Below, in pieces: positions 1-6,837 of a stretch of DNA of 26,036 nucleotides. The position numbers were made by a program, and so were the translations under genes. The notes under the pieces were generated by a model. It was not told the origin of the DNA, ran no database searches, and worked only from the letters and a program-made list of their open reading frames with translations. Position 1 is the first letter of the stretch. Every line of letters starts with the position of its first letter. This stretch comes from a virus. The DNA is taken from the IMG/VR virus record IMGVR_UViG_3300009079_000109, positions 1 to 26,036 of that record; one strand, 5' to 3'.

Positions 1-30
1 AAGATAGTAAAATTAATGCATATATCCAAC
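1..30 (-). promoter_or_regulatory. Candidate promoter at window edge (GTTG-N20-TATCTT)
   Basis: On the minus strand GTTG (30-27) is followed by exactly 20 bases and then TATCTT (6-1). Sequence and spacing are identical to the three intergenic sites at 2448-2477, 24566-24595 and 25721-25750. It would drive the gene to the left, outside the window. It overlaps the short reading frame starting at 40, so one of the two readings may be wrong, or the promoter may sit inside a coding region. Confidence 0.35.
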
Positions 31-40
31 TTTTTCTCAT
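1..40 (-). CDS. Start of an unidentified gene, possibly exported (partial, runs off the left edge)
   Basis: An ATG at 40-38 overlaps the TGA stop of the nuclease gene (ATGA arrangement), the coupling used repeatedly in this window. The 13 visible codons read MRKSWIYALILLS: two basic residues followed by a hydrophobic run, as at the start of a signal peptide or membrane anchor. The frame stays open to the window edge. Too little is present to name a family. The same bases contain a GTTG-N20-TATCTT promoter match, so the reading frame could instead be a chance opening in front of a promoter. Confidence 0.4.
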   Translation of the reverse strand, partial: MRKSWIYALILLS

Positions 41-819
41 AGTTTTAATGTCGTAGGGTAACTATTATAAATAGGTTCAGTATTAGGGTTCTCTAATGAA
101 TAGAGCTTGTAGATCATTTTAAAGAGTTCAAAATTCTCTTCTATATTGTCTATTACTTTTATTTGCCAACCTTTACCTTGGTAAGCTCCTTTCTTTTTAG
201 ATGCAGATCTTGTATGTGCTTTTAACCAGATGATTCCTGTACGTTGTATTTTTATACCCTTGGCCTCTTCTAATCCTTTAGCATATGAAGCTAACTGGAG
301 GTCATAAGATTTATGTATGCTATTAGAGGTCTTTATATCTAATAACCATATCTCTCCATCCATCTTAACAACTAAGTCAGCCGTTCCAGCAAACTTATGT
401 TCGTCTGACCATACGAAGTCTTCAGCTGATATAAGTTCAGGTTTATGTGTACGCCAGAAGTCAGCAAACTTAAGTATCATCTCCCATACAATTTGAGAGT
501 ACTTAGCATTACCGTAGTCATCCATCCATGATACTTCTTCTCCTAGTACAAGTTTCTCACAAGCTTCATGTACCTGAGTACCTTCCTTACCTGCCTTACG
601 CATGATAAGATCGGCGTTATGCCCAACATCCTTCATCCATGTTTCGAAGAACTTATTCTTGGGCATATATTGGAGTATTGTGGTTACGGACGGGTAATAT
701 ACTCCTTCGCCTCTCTTATAGACTCTACGGTCTAAAAAATTAATTTGCTTTAAATCGGGGTTAAAATCTAATCTCTTTTTCTCGTTTTGTTCGAGAATAT
801 TCATTCCTTGTTTAATCAT
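37..819 (-). CDS. RecB/Cas4-like PD-(D/E)XK exonuclease
   Basis: The 260-residue protein has the motif series of RecB-family nucleases: a histidine in GTQVH (H84), GTAD (D148), DIK (D161, K163) and QLASY (Q175, Y179). In this family the D, D-x-K and Q residues form the metal-dependent active site acting on DNA ends. Cas4-like nucleases of the family often carry four cysteines for an iron-sulfur cluster; I see no such cluster here, so this is the plain nuclease form. It is the third gene after the primase in the same direction, fitting DNA replication or recombination. The ATG at 819 is used; a second in-frame ATG at codon 6 has an AAGGA directly abutting it, too close for a normal ribosome site. 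Family call is strong; the precise role (repair, host DNA degradation, recombination) is inferred. Confidence 0.8.
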   Translation of the reverse strand: MIKQGMNILEQNEKKRLDFNPDLKQINFLDRRVYKRGEGVYYPSVTTILQYMPKNKFFETWMKDVGHNADLIMRKAGKEGTQVHEACEKLVLGEEVSWMDDYGNAKYSQIVWEMILKFADFWRTHKPELISAEDFVWSDEHKFAGTADLVVKMDGEIWLLDIKTSNSIHKSYDLQLASYAKGLEEAKGIKIQRTGIIWLKAHTRSASKKKGAYQGKGWQIKVIDNIEENFELFKMIYKLYSLENPNTEPIYNSYPTTLKL

Positions 820-822
820 AAT

Positions 823-1503
823 TTAAATTACACTTAAAGGTTTAATAGGTATGTCTCTTAAAAAGAAACTTTTTGTGTTAGTTTTAGCTAATGCATATCC
901 CAGTGCTAAACCTTCTCCATTTCCTACTCCTGTGTATACGTTTTGTTTATTAGTACTATTAAATTCAAATATTGTTCTTACTTTTTCTAGTTCATTTAGT
1001 ACACTACTAACTTTTTTATCGAAAGGAAATATAAATATTCTCTCAAGTAGCGGTACTATTTTGTTTAAATTAATTTTATCTGATTCTATTAAGTCAAGTA
1101 TGTTGTTAAAATATCCATACTCAAGGTAAGGACTATTTAAATTATAAAGTTCTTTTGCTGATTCTATTCCTTCCCAATTGCTGTTGGTATAAATGTGATT
1201 AATTTTTTTTGCATCAAAGTCTAATAACGCACGGTAGAAATCTACATTTAACCTCCCTACATCTAAATATAAAACTGGAGTTTGTTTTTCTTGAGTTAGT
1301 AAATAAGTTAAAGTGAATTTATCAAAATACCTAAAAGTAGAATATTCATAATTTCTAATATCAGCAAAAGGTAAAATTTCCTTAATCTTTTGTACTGCGT
1401 CGGTATAAACTGTTATATTAGCTCGGCCTTCAAGTAGTAGATAATCACGTAGTAAAATATTTACGTACTTTTCTCCTGCAGCAATTATTAATATATTATT
1501 CAT
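823..1503 (-). CDS. Possible GT-A type glycosyltransferase-like protein
   Basis: 226 residues. The N-terminus MNNILIIAAGEKYVNILL is a beta-strand/loop start of nucleotide-sugar-binding type. A segment around residues 59-83 (FDKF, then TPVLYLDVG) resembles the GT-A pattern in which a hydrophobic strand ends in a metal-binding DxD; here it reads D81-V-G83, so the second aspartate is absent. The C-terminal part has no motif I recognise. The gene starts within the stop region of the primase gene (ATG at 1503 touching its TGA) and ends four bases before the nuclease start, so it is co-transcribed with DNA-metabolism genes, which does not obviously fit a sugar transferase. It may be inactive or a different Rossmann-like protein. 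The glycosyltransferase call is tentative. Confidence 0.4.
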   Translation of the reverse strand: MNNILIIAAGEKYVNILLRDYLLLEGRANITVYTDAVQKIKEILPFADIRNYEYSTFRYFDKFTLTYLLTQEKQTPVLYLDVGRLNVDFYRALLDFDAKKINHIYTNSNWEGIESAKELYNLNSPYLEYGYFNNILDLIESDKINLNKIVPLLERIFIFPFDKKVSSVLNELEKVRTIFEFNSTNKQNVYTGVGNGEGLALGYALAKTNTKSFFLRDIPIKPLSVI

Positions 1504-2426
1504 TACAGGTCTAATTTATGTAACATTAAACCACTTAAATCTAATTCTTCAGCAGATTGAACATAATTAGTAAAAGTTTTAAAGCCCATTTCAGATGGAT
1601 CTTTATCTGGAAGGTTAATGAGAAATACCCTTTTACCTTGATTCAAAAATTTCTCTCCTATTTCTATTGCTTTATCTCTAGCATCTGTATCTAAAGCAAC
1701 GTATATGTCCTTAACATTACTTGTTAAGATTTTCTTATATAATGAAGTAGAGATGCTCTTTCCCAAGATAGGAATAGCATTCCTACGTATAGCCATAGCG
1801 TCAAATACACCCTCGCAAAGTATTATAGGTTGGTCCCAATTGATAAGGTTCTCAAAAAATATTATGTCTTTAGAAGCTTCTGGGTTTTTATATTTAAAGT
1901 AATTTCCGTCATAAGTTCTTGCAACAAAGAAATTGAGTTGATTGGATCCAGAATAACTCGGAATAATAACTCTTCCTCCATAGTCTCCAGTTGTTGCATA
2001 TCCAATCCCATATTTAATAAAATCATTATCGGAAAGTCCTCTCTCATATAAATACTTTTTAACTATGTTTGCAACAACCGAAGTACTAGAAGCCGAATGT
2101 AGCGGTTGGTACTCTTTCGGGAGTTCTATTATAGATAGACCGTTATATTCTGTAAATGTACCTTTAGGTAGGTACTTTAAAATAGTAGCAGCTATATCCT
2201 TAGGGGTCTTTAACTGTTTAAGTAAAGAACGTATGGATTGACCTCGAGTTTGACATACCCAACACTCCCAGAAGTTTTTACCTTCCTCGTTAGTAGCCAT
2301 ATTAATCTCAAGCTTAGGTTTGCGATGATTGCAAAAGGGACAATGAAAAGCATAGTTATCTCTAGCTCTCTTATGACTTTTGCCTAAAATATTTTCAATA
2401 GATCCTAAAAGGAAAGTGTAATCCAT
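1503..2426 (-). CDS. DNA primase, T4 gp61-like (DnaG-type zinc finger plus TOPRIM)
   Basis: The 307-residue protein makes RNA primers for lagging-strand synthesis, in T4 together with the gp41 helicase. Domains seen: an N-terminal zinc-binding region with CPFC (C29, C32) and CWVC (C55, C58); a middle DnaG-like region; and a TOPRIM domain with LCEGVFDA (E205) and ALDTDA (D246, D248), the acidic metal-binding residues. T4 gp61 is 342 residues, so this is slightly short but complete. The start at 2426 follows a 50-base gap that holds a GTTG-N20-TATCTT promoter match ending 21 bases from the ATG. Two downstream genes overlap or abut, suggesting a short replication operon. Confidence 0.88.
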   Translation of the reverse strand: MDYTFLLGSIENILGKSHKRARDNYAFHCPFCNHRKPKLEINMATNEEGKNFWECWVCQTRGQSIRSLLKQLKTPKDIAATILKYLPKGTFTEYNGLSIIELPKEYQPLHSASSTSVVANIVKKYLYERGLSDNDFIKYGIGYATTGDYGGRVIIPSYSGSNQLNFFVARTYDGNYFKYKNPEASKDIIFFENLINWDQPIILCEGVFDAMAIRRNAIPILGKSISTSLYKKILTSNVKDIYVALDTDARDKAIEIGEKFLNQGKRVFLINLPDKDPSEMGFKTFTNYVQSAEELDLSGLMLHKLDL

Positions 2427-2447
2427 AAACCAGTCCGTATCTCTTAC

Positions 2448-2477
2448 AAGATAAGAACATATTATTTAATAGACAAC
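2448..2477 (-). promoter_or_regulatory. Candidate promoter for the primase operon (GTTG-N20-TATCTT)
   Basis: Minus strand: GTTG at 2477-2474, 20 bases, TATCTT at 2453-2448, followed by GT. The G of GTTG is the last base of the upstream gene's TAG stop. The arrangement resembles the Bacteroidota vegetative promoter (TTG at -33, TAnnTTTG at -7). A transcript would start roughly a dozen bases upstream of the primase ATG. Confidence 0.55.
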
Positions 2478-2677
2478 TATATCTCGTTATTTTGTAGAAG
2501 GTCACCGATTGCAGCTGATACTGATTGGTGTAGTAGTGTTTTGTTATCTATATCTAAGTAGTCAGATAGTTTATTAGTAATAGCTTCAGCAAGTTTAAGT
2601 ACATCCTCATCAGAAAGGTCAAGTTGCTCTCTTACTACGTATTTTTTATTTTCTAATATAATTTTTGATAACTTCAT
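2477..2677 (-). CDS. Small protein with MKLSKIILE leader; candidate internal capsid protein
   Basis: 66 residues, family unknown. The first nine residues, MKLSKIILE, are identical to those of the next gene upstream (2689-2961) although five of the nine codons differ synonymously. The rest is helical and acidic with no recognised motif (LSDEDVLKLAEAITNKL, then LLHQSVSAAIGDLL). In T4, internal head proteins carry an N-terminal capsid-targeting peptide cut by the prohead protease after a hydrophobic-x-Glu motif; I-L-E at residues 7-9 fits. I infer, without proof, a mature protein starting at N10 packaged in the head. It is last in the 4127-2477 gene group; its TAG stop directly joins the primase promoter. 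Confidence 0.6.
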   Translation of the reverse strand: MKLSKIILENKKYVVREQLDLSDEDVLKLAEAITNKLSDYLDIDNKTLLHQSVSAAIGDLLQNNEI

Positions 2678-2688
2678 AATATTAAATT

Positions 2689-2961
2689 TTAACTGACATC
2701 TATTTCAAAAGAATCGGCTTCGATTCCTTTTAATTTTAAACCATCAATAACTTTTGATACTTCGTCATCGTGGTAATAAGCTCTTGTAGGTACTTCAACT
2801 CCTGTTGTCTTTTGAATAAATTCAATAGCCTTTTGGTGATCATCACCTCTTTGCTTTTCCCCATTGAAACTAATTGAATATAGTCTGGCACCATTTGTGT
2901 AGGTTAAACTAACCTTCAAATTGTCGTTCCATCCTTCAAGTATAATCTTACTTAGTTTCAT
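2689..2961 (-). CDS. Small protein with MKLSKIILE leader; candidate internal capsid protein
   Basis: 90 residues, no family recognised. It shares the nine-residue leader MKLSKIILE with the next gene and nothing else obvious. After the leader comes GWNDNLKVSLTYTNGARLYS, a likely beta-hairpin, then a charged alpha/beta region ending FEIDVS. The I-L-E at 7-9 fits the hydrophobic-x-Glu cleavage rule of T4-type prohead proteases, which would release a mature protein starting at Gly10. Its ATG overlaps the stop of the small basic gene upstream (ATGA), with AAGGA-like bases just before the ATG as a plausible ribosome site. Packaging in the head is an inference from the leader. Confidence 0.6.
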   Translation of the reverse strand: MKLSKIILEGWNDNLKVSLTYTNGARLYSISFNGEKQRGDDHQKAIEFIQKTTGVEVPTRAYYHDDEVSKVIDGLKLKGIEADSFEIDVS

Positions 2962-3095
2962 TTTCCTTGTCCTTTGTAAGCCTTTTGATAATGTTTACTA
3001 CCTTTCAGCTTTGATGTTTTAGACTTAGCATGAATGCCTGGTCTCTTTTTTTTAGGGCTACCTACGTAGTTACCTAAAGTTAATCCTTTTGCCAT
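2958..3095 (-). CDS. Very small lysine-rich protein (45 residues)
   Basis: A complete 45-codon frame: ATG at 3095, TGA at 2960-2958. The product contains 12 Lys and 1 Arg, and no Asp or Glu; its core reads SPKKKRPGIHAKSKTSKLKG, followed by SKHYQKAYKGQGK. Its start overlaps the end of the upstream gene by 16 bases and its stop overlaps the next ATG (ATGA), so it closes what would otherwise be a gap of about 120 bases in a tightly packed operon. This supports it as a real gene. From memory, similar GxHAKSK...KxYRGQG-type small basic proteins occur in other aquatic phages, but I cannot confirm it here. Strong positive charge suggests nucleic-acid binding, perhaps with packaged DNA. Confidence 0.65.
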   Translation of the reverse strand: MAKGLTLGNYVGSPKKKRPGIHAKSKTSKLKGSKHYQKAYKGQGK

Positions 3096-3370
3096 ATCTT
3101 TACAACTAAATCACCAGTTCCTTTTATCAAACGGTGATATGTCTCTTTTGGTATAAATAGTTTATCTTTTGCTAATCTACGTGGAATATCATTATCTAAC
3201 TGAAATAGCCAGTCAGTATCATGAGTACATTCAACCCAACGATCTTCTTTGTCTCTATGCCATACGAATTCAAATGAGGGAGTATCCTGAGAGAACTCTC
3301 TTATTGTATAACCGTTTTCCTTTTTTTGGGAATATGGTCTACCAGTAACCTGAGAAGTTTGATCCGCCAC
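3080..3370 (-). CDS. Conserved-looking phage protein, cupin-like beta-rich (function unknown)
   Basis: 96 residues. The segment IREFSQDTPSFEFVWHRDKE, then DTDWLFQLDNDIPRRL, then LFIPKETYHRLIKG, then DLVVKIWQKD reads like a small cupin barrel: HxD-like (HRD), an IPxxxxHR segment and a closing strand. The metal-binding pattern is incomplete, so enzymatic activity is uncertain. The frame has no ATG near its 5' end; the only workable start is GTG at 3370, which lies inside the end of the previous gene (32-base overlap). A GGA about ten bases upstream could help initiation. I do not assign a role. It lies within the group holding the MKLSKIILE proteins and may be a virion component. Confidence 0.6.
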   Translation of the reverse strand: MADQTSQVTGRPYSQKKENGYTIREFSQDTPSFEFVWHRDKEDRWVECTHDTDWLFQLDNDIPRRLAKDKLFIPKETYHRLIKGTGDLVVKIWQKD

Positions 3371-4127
3371 CTAGTGATTTCCAATAACGGCCTATATTAC
3401 AAGACCAATAACCTGCTTTTGTTTTATCTTTCTTTGTTGAACATTTATGACGAGCTGCAAATGATGCTCTAGCTCCTCTTTGCTTCAACTTAACAGATAA
3501 TCCAGTATCACCAAATGATACTTTCTTAACGTTACCTTTCTTAGACTTAACATAAACGTAGAACTTTTTAGATCCTCCACGCTTTGGTTTGTTAAGTGCT
3601 ACTTTTTTACCTTGGTACTCTGCTTCATTCATATAATCAACAGAAGCTTTAAGCATATCAAAGCCAGAGTAATCAAAAGATTCATTCTGTAGTTTAACAG
3701 CTTTTCTAAAGTTTTCCATGTTAATAGTACCGCCGATTGATTCTACTAATTCTTTTACTAAGTCGAAGTCAATCATTTCCTCAATTGAAGTAGCTTCATC
3801 AATAGTATCTTCATTTTCAATCATACTATCAATCATACATCCTATTTCAAATAGTGGATTTGCTTTTCCTGCAGATACCATTGGTAAGTCTAAAGGAACT
3901 TTCATTCCATTATAATCTCCGTACTCTCCTATATCTGTAGTTTCTAAAAGATCTATATCCTCTTCGCTAAGTTCGATAACCTCGTTGCTAAGAGCTTCTC
4001 TTGCTTCTTTAAACAATTGTATAAAGGCTTCAGAGTTATAGCGGTAGACATGCTCGTGTAATGAGAGCTTATTGTCTAAGTGGTACTGTAGCGATGGGTA
4101 TCCTATTACTTCTTTTAGTTTAATCAT
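3339..4127 (-). CDS. Hypothetical phage protein with C-terminal basic Cys/Trp module
   Basis: 262 residues with two distinct parts. Residues 1 to about 175 are acidic and helical with several Asp/Glu-rich stretches. From about residue 178 the composition turns basic and aromatic: KKFYVYVKSKKGNVKKVSFG, then ARASFAARHKC, then AGYWSCNIGRYW and a Gly/Ser tail. I recall this C-terminal module as recurring on otherwise unrelated phage proteins, but cannot name a family with certainty; the H-K-C and S-C residues could bind metal. The ATG at 4127 overlaps the stop of the oxygenase gene (ATGA), and a TATAAATA lies just upstream within that gene's end. The gene begins the 4127-2477 group; a head-associated role is possible, not shown. 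Confidence 0.6.
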   Translation of the reverse strand: MIKLKEVIGYPSLQYHLDNKLSLHEHVYRYNSEAFIQLFKEAREALSNEVIELSEEDIDLLETTDIGEYGDYNGMKVPLDLPMVSAGKANPLFEIGCMIDSMIENEDTIDEATSIEEMIDFDLVKELVESIGGTINMENFRKAVKLQNESFDYSGFDMLKASVDYMNEAEYQGKKVALNKPKRGGSKKFYVYVKSKKGNVKKVSFGDTGLSVKLKQRGARASFAARHKCSTKKDKTKAGYWSCNIGRYWKSLGGGSNFSGYW

Positions 4128-4897
4128 AATGTATTATTATATTTATAAATATCACCTAAATTCATAGCATGTAGGCTATTCACTATAACATTATTAAATC
4201 TAGAATCTTGTTTAAAGTGAACTATAATATGTATTCTTGCAGTATCACTATTGTTCCATACTGAATGTGTGTTAGATATATCTACTAAACATGCTCCTCC
4301 TTTAGGGTTAAAAGGTACATCACCTTTATCTTTCATTCTAAAAATACACCCTTCAGGATTGTTTAAAGCAATATTAACAGGAAACAACATACTATGGTCT
4401 CTATCCCTATGAGGTTGAATATACCCGTTAGGTTCTAGGTACATAAACCTTACTCTATAATATTCTTGAGCAGGGAAACTTTTTTTAAAGTAATCAGTAG
4501 TTACTGGGCATTTAGATGTAATTTCTTCGCACCATTTATATTCTATATCCTGCTCAGTCTTTCCTTTATGTTCTGGGTATTGATTAAAGCTTTCGGTTTT
4601 GTTCCATTCTTCACCATGTAGACAAATACTTGCCCAACCTTTATTATTATAGTCTACTGGTAGGTTATCTTCTATTCTATGATTTACAAATAAGTCTTTA
4701 AGGTTTTGTGCTTCAGAAAGCATTTCAGTATAAGGAGCTTCTGGCAGTACTAAAGGTAGGTAAGGCCATTTACTTTTATTTATAACCCAATTAACTACTT
4801 GAGAATCATTTTCAACCTCTAAGAGTTCTTTTGGACGAAAATCGAATTCAATAGGTTCGTCGTTAAAGAAGTTTTTAACGCTATTGGGTGTTTTCAT
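4124..4897 (-). CDS. Aspartyl/asparaginyl beta-hydroxylase-like 2-oxoglutarate/Fe(II) oxygenase
   Basis: 257 residues. The C-terminal half has the core of this oxygenase family: GYIQPHRDRDHSM gives the H-x-D iron ligands (H163, D165), followed by FPVNIALNNPEGC, and NTHSVWNNSDTARIHIIVHF supplies the distal histidine (H211) and the arginine (R221) expected to hold 2-oxoglutarate. Enzymes of the family hydroxylate Asp/Asn side chains; related phage and bacterial members act on unknown proteins or small molecules. The N-terminal ~80 residues match nothing I know. It overlaps the glycosyltransferase-like gene before it by 17 bases and the next gene by 4, so all are likely co-expressed. Role inferred: modification of a virion or host protein, perhaps preparing a glycosylation site. 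Confidence 0.75.
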   Translation of the reverse strand: MKTPNSVKNFFNDEPIEFDFRPKELLEVENDSQVVNWVINKSKWPYLPLVLPEAPYTEMLSEAQNLKDLFVNHRIEDNLPVDYNNKGWASICLHGEEWNKTESFNQYPEHKGKTEQDIEYKWCEEITSKCPVTTDYFKKSFPAQEYYRVRFMYLEPNGYIQPHRDRDHSMLFPVNIALNNPEGCIFRMKDKGDVPFNPKGGACLVDISNTHSVWNNSDTARIHIIVHFKQDSRFNNVIVNSLHAMNLGDIYKYNNTL

Positions 4898-6329
4898 TAT
4901 AGATTTTATCTGTTAAAGGATGAGTACCTAATATTTCTATATCTAAACTACTACCTTTGAGTTCTTTTACCAGCAGATTATATTTTTCTTCAACAAAATT
5001 TGGTCTATAGTTTCTAATTACGGGTTCACTAAAAAATATATTACTTAACCAAATAACATTATTACCTTTGTTTTTCTTCATGTGTTCAGTTAAACTAGAA
5101 AAATCTCCTAAAACATCTGCCTGTATAAATTCAATATCTAAATTTCTAAATTTGCTCCAGAAAGATAACCAAGCTTTTTTTCCTCCAAACTCTTCTACTG
5201 TTTGTTCAAACTTTTTACGAAGTATTTTTTCATCTTCTATTATATCAACTTCTTTTTTCCATTGGTAGATAGATTCTATAGGAGCATCACAACACTCGCA
5301 GACAGCGTTGAACTTATAGTACTTTAATGCATCAATATAGTCAACTCCATCCCAATTCTGTATAAACCATTTTTTTAGATTTAAAGAAGCTTTACTGTAA
5401 TCATAAAATCCTATTTTAGTTTTCTCATTCCAGTTACTTGATTTTAACAGTTTAAGTGCCTTTAATCCTGAAGCGGTTGAGTAGAGATTATCTAGGATTG
5501 GAGTATCGTAATCTGCATTATAAGTATCACTGTCATTATGATTAAAGATATAAACTCTACCTTTATGTTGTGTAAAACTGGTTTGAGTTATATATTCTAC
5601 TTTTGAATTATCAGTAGCTTGATTATCTCTAATAAACTTTTCTTCATCTAAGTTACCTTCTAATAACTCTGCTAAATACTTACTTTCTAACTCTGGGTAT
5701 AGATAGTGTTTCATTTGACCTACAGATTGAGGAAAAGAAATTATTGATTCTCCTCCTTCCATTGCTGCCTGTATAAACTCCCACCCTGTATCTAGGAAAC
5801 CGTCGTACTGTACTTTTTTACCAGAGGGTTTAATCCACAAGGGGGTGTAATCGTCGTGAATATTTTCTTCACTTCTTTCTGGTATATGTTTGACTAAAGT
5901 AGAGATAGTTTTTTCGCCAAATTTAGGACTGCCTATTTTTTTCCAAGCCTTTAGATTTATTAACATGCATTGAGGGTGTATTAAAAATTCACCTTCACCT
6001 AATCCTGTGCTAGGATAACTTACTTGGAGAGGATGTCCTATAAAATTACAGTTATTTTCTTCAGCGTGTTTAATGCTTTTTTCTATTATAGAAGTATCTA
6101 ATATTCTTATTCCATAAGAAGAAAGGAATAGCCATTCGGCTTTAGTTTTATATGCATCAGCAATAATTTCGTCTATATCATTTCTTTCTATAATATTTTC
6201 ATCTATATTTTTTTTATCAGATGATTTTAAATTCAGTAATGAAAAAAAAGTAATAGCTCTTACGTGGTCTTGATAGACAGTATCTTTACTTGAAATATTA
6301 TTATGAACACCTATAACTATTTTATACAT
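4881..6329 (-). CDS. Two-domain protein: glycosyltransferase-like N-terminus, Rossmann/methyltransferase-like C-terminus
   Basis: 482 residues. The N-terminus MYKIVIGVHNN and a segment ending AEWLFLSSYGIRIL resemble a GT-A nucleotide-sugar fold with its helix-strand pattern; DGFLDTGWEFIQAA near residue 190 resembles the acceptor-side region of such enzymes. From about residue 270 a second fold begins: LYSTASGLKALKLLKSSNW, then TKIGFYDYSKASL, then WDGVDYIDAL and NVIWLSNIFFSEP, reminiscent of a Rossmann-type methyltransferase although a clear SAM glycine loop is missing. Start choice: the longest frame begins with TTG at 6338, inside the previous gene; the ATG at 6329 lies one base after that gene's TAA and begins the natural fold, so I use it. 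Assignment is by general pattern and is moderate at best. Confidence 0.5.
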   Translation of the reverse strand: MYKIVIGVHNNISSKDTVYQDHVRAITFFSLLNLKSSDKKNIDENIIERNDIDEIIADAYKTKAEWLFLSSYGIRILDTSIIEKSIKHAEENNCNFIGHPLQVSYPSTGLGEGEFLIHPQCMLINLKAWKKIGSPKFGEKTISTLVKHIPERSEENIHDDYTPLWIKPSGKKVQYDGFLDTGWEFIQAAMEGGESIISFPQSVGQMKHYLYPELESKYLAELLEGNLDEEKFIRDNQATDNSKVEYITQTSFTQHKGRVYIFNHNDSDTYNADYDTPILDNLYSTASGLKALKLLKSSNWNEKTKIGFYDYSKASLNLKKWFIQNWDGVDYIDALKYYKFNAVCECCDAPIESIYQWKKEVDIIEDEKILRKKFEQTVEEFGGKKAWLSFWSKFRNLDIEFIQADVLGDFSSLTEHMKKNKGNNVIWLSNIFFSEPVIRNYRPNFVEEKYNLLVKELKGSSLDIEILGTHPLTDKIYNENTQ

Positions 6330-6330
6330 T

Positions 6331-6819
6331 TTACTCAAAATCTTTTCTGTAAAATTTACCTAGGATATTATCATTTATATATTGATGGCTATAAGTTTCT
6401 AGCACATCGTTTTTAAAAAGATGTTTACACTCATAATAAGTTAAGAGTTTTTTGCTGGGAACTAAATCGAGTATCTTTTTTTCAAAATCTTTTCTCAAGT
6501 CTTTTGAGTCTGCAACTAATTGTTTTATTTTAGGATGAGAACCGTAATATTCTTTCCAATCAGATTCTGTTATTACTTTCTGTTTAAGTGGGGTACGTCC
6601 TCCAATTCCTTTTGCTTTTCTTTCTTCTTTTAAAGCTTCTAGAGCTTTTTTTCCTAATCTTTTATTTCTTTCGAAAAACAATACTTTCTTACCAAGGTAC
6701 TTTAAGCCAGAGGGTTTATGAAAAACCTCATAAATAAAGCCGTAAGTTCCTTCTGGGAAGTCTAATATATCGTTGAAGATCCTACCCTGGTATGTCCAGG
6801 AAGGGTATGTCATTTCCAT
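6331..6819 (-). CDS. GIY-YIG nuclease-like protein
   Basis: 162 residues with the signature of the GIY-YIG fold: YGFIYEV (the GIY strand, residues 26-32), KYLGKK (the YIG strand, 40-45), a positively charged linker, a glutamate in TYYECKHLF (E130) that fits the metal ligand, and an asparagine in YINDNILGKF (N149 or N151). These are the expected catalytic positions, so the protein looks active. The family includes homing endonucleases and repair nucleases; comparable stand-alone proteins are common in T4-like phages of aquatic bacteria. It sits between the last fibre gene and the modification genes, with an 18-base gap after the former. It may be a homing-type selfish gene or a phage DNA-processing enzyme; sequence alone does not decide. 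Confidence 0.7.
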   Translation of the reverse strand: MEMTYPSWTYQGRIFNDILDFPEGTYGFIYEVFHKPSGLKYLGKKVLFFERNKRLGKKALEALKEERKAKGIGGRTPLKQKVITESDWKEYYGSHPKIKQLVADSKDLRKDFEKKILDLVPSKKLLTYYECKHLFKNDVLETYSHQYINDNILGKFYRKDFE

Positions 6820-6837
6820 ATAATTTGGTTTCTGTCG

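Noticed and set aside
72-74. TATTTATAAT-like stretches inside genes (for example minus strand near 74-63 and near 9300).
   Set aside because: They lie in coding sequence (Ile-Tyr-Asn or Ile-Tyr-Thr codons). In so A/T-rich a genome such strings arise by chance, so only those in gaps were kept.
851-1129. A plus-strand reading frame of 92 codons opposite the 823-1503 gene.
   Set aside because: It lies entirely within a minus-strand gene with better features, has no ribosome site, and its translation is low-complexity Ser/Leu/Phe as expected from an antisense frame. The other plus-strand frames (for example 1705-2051, 3718-3915, 19410-19682, 20617-20880, 23324-23659) were dismissed for the same reason.
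3321-3370. Possible programmed or accidental frameshift joining the 3339-4127 and 3080-3370 genes, near a run of A bases (CCCAAAAAAAGG on the minus strand).
   Set aside because: The upstream protein ends naturally after its conserved-looking aromatic/Gly tail and the A-run lies downstream of its stop, so slippage there could not fuse the two products. A GTG start explains the second gene.
6330-6338. TTG start at 6338 for the glycosyltransferase-like gene.
   Set aside because: The ATG at 6329 comes one base after the stop of the preceding gene and begins the natural fold, and TTG is a rare start, so the shorter form was chosen.
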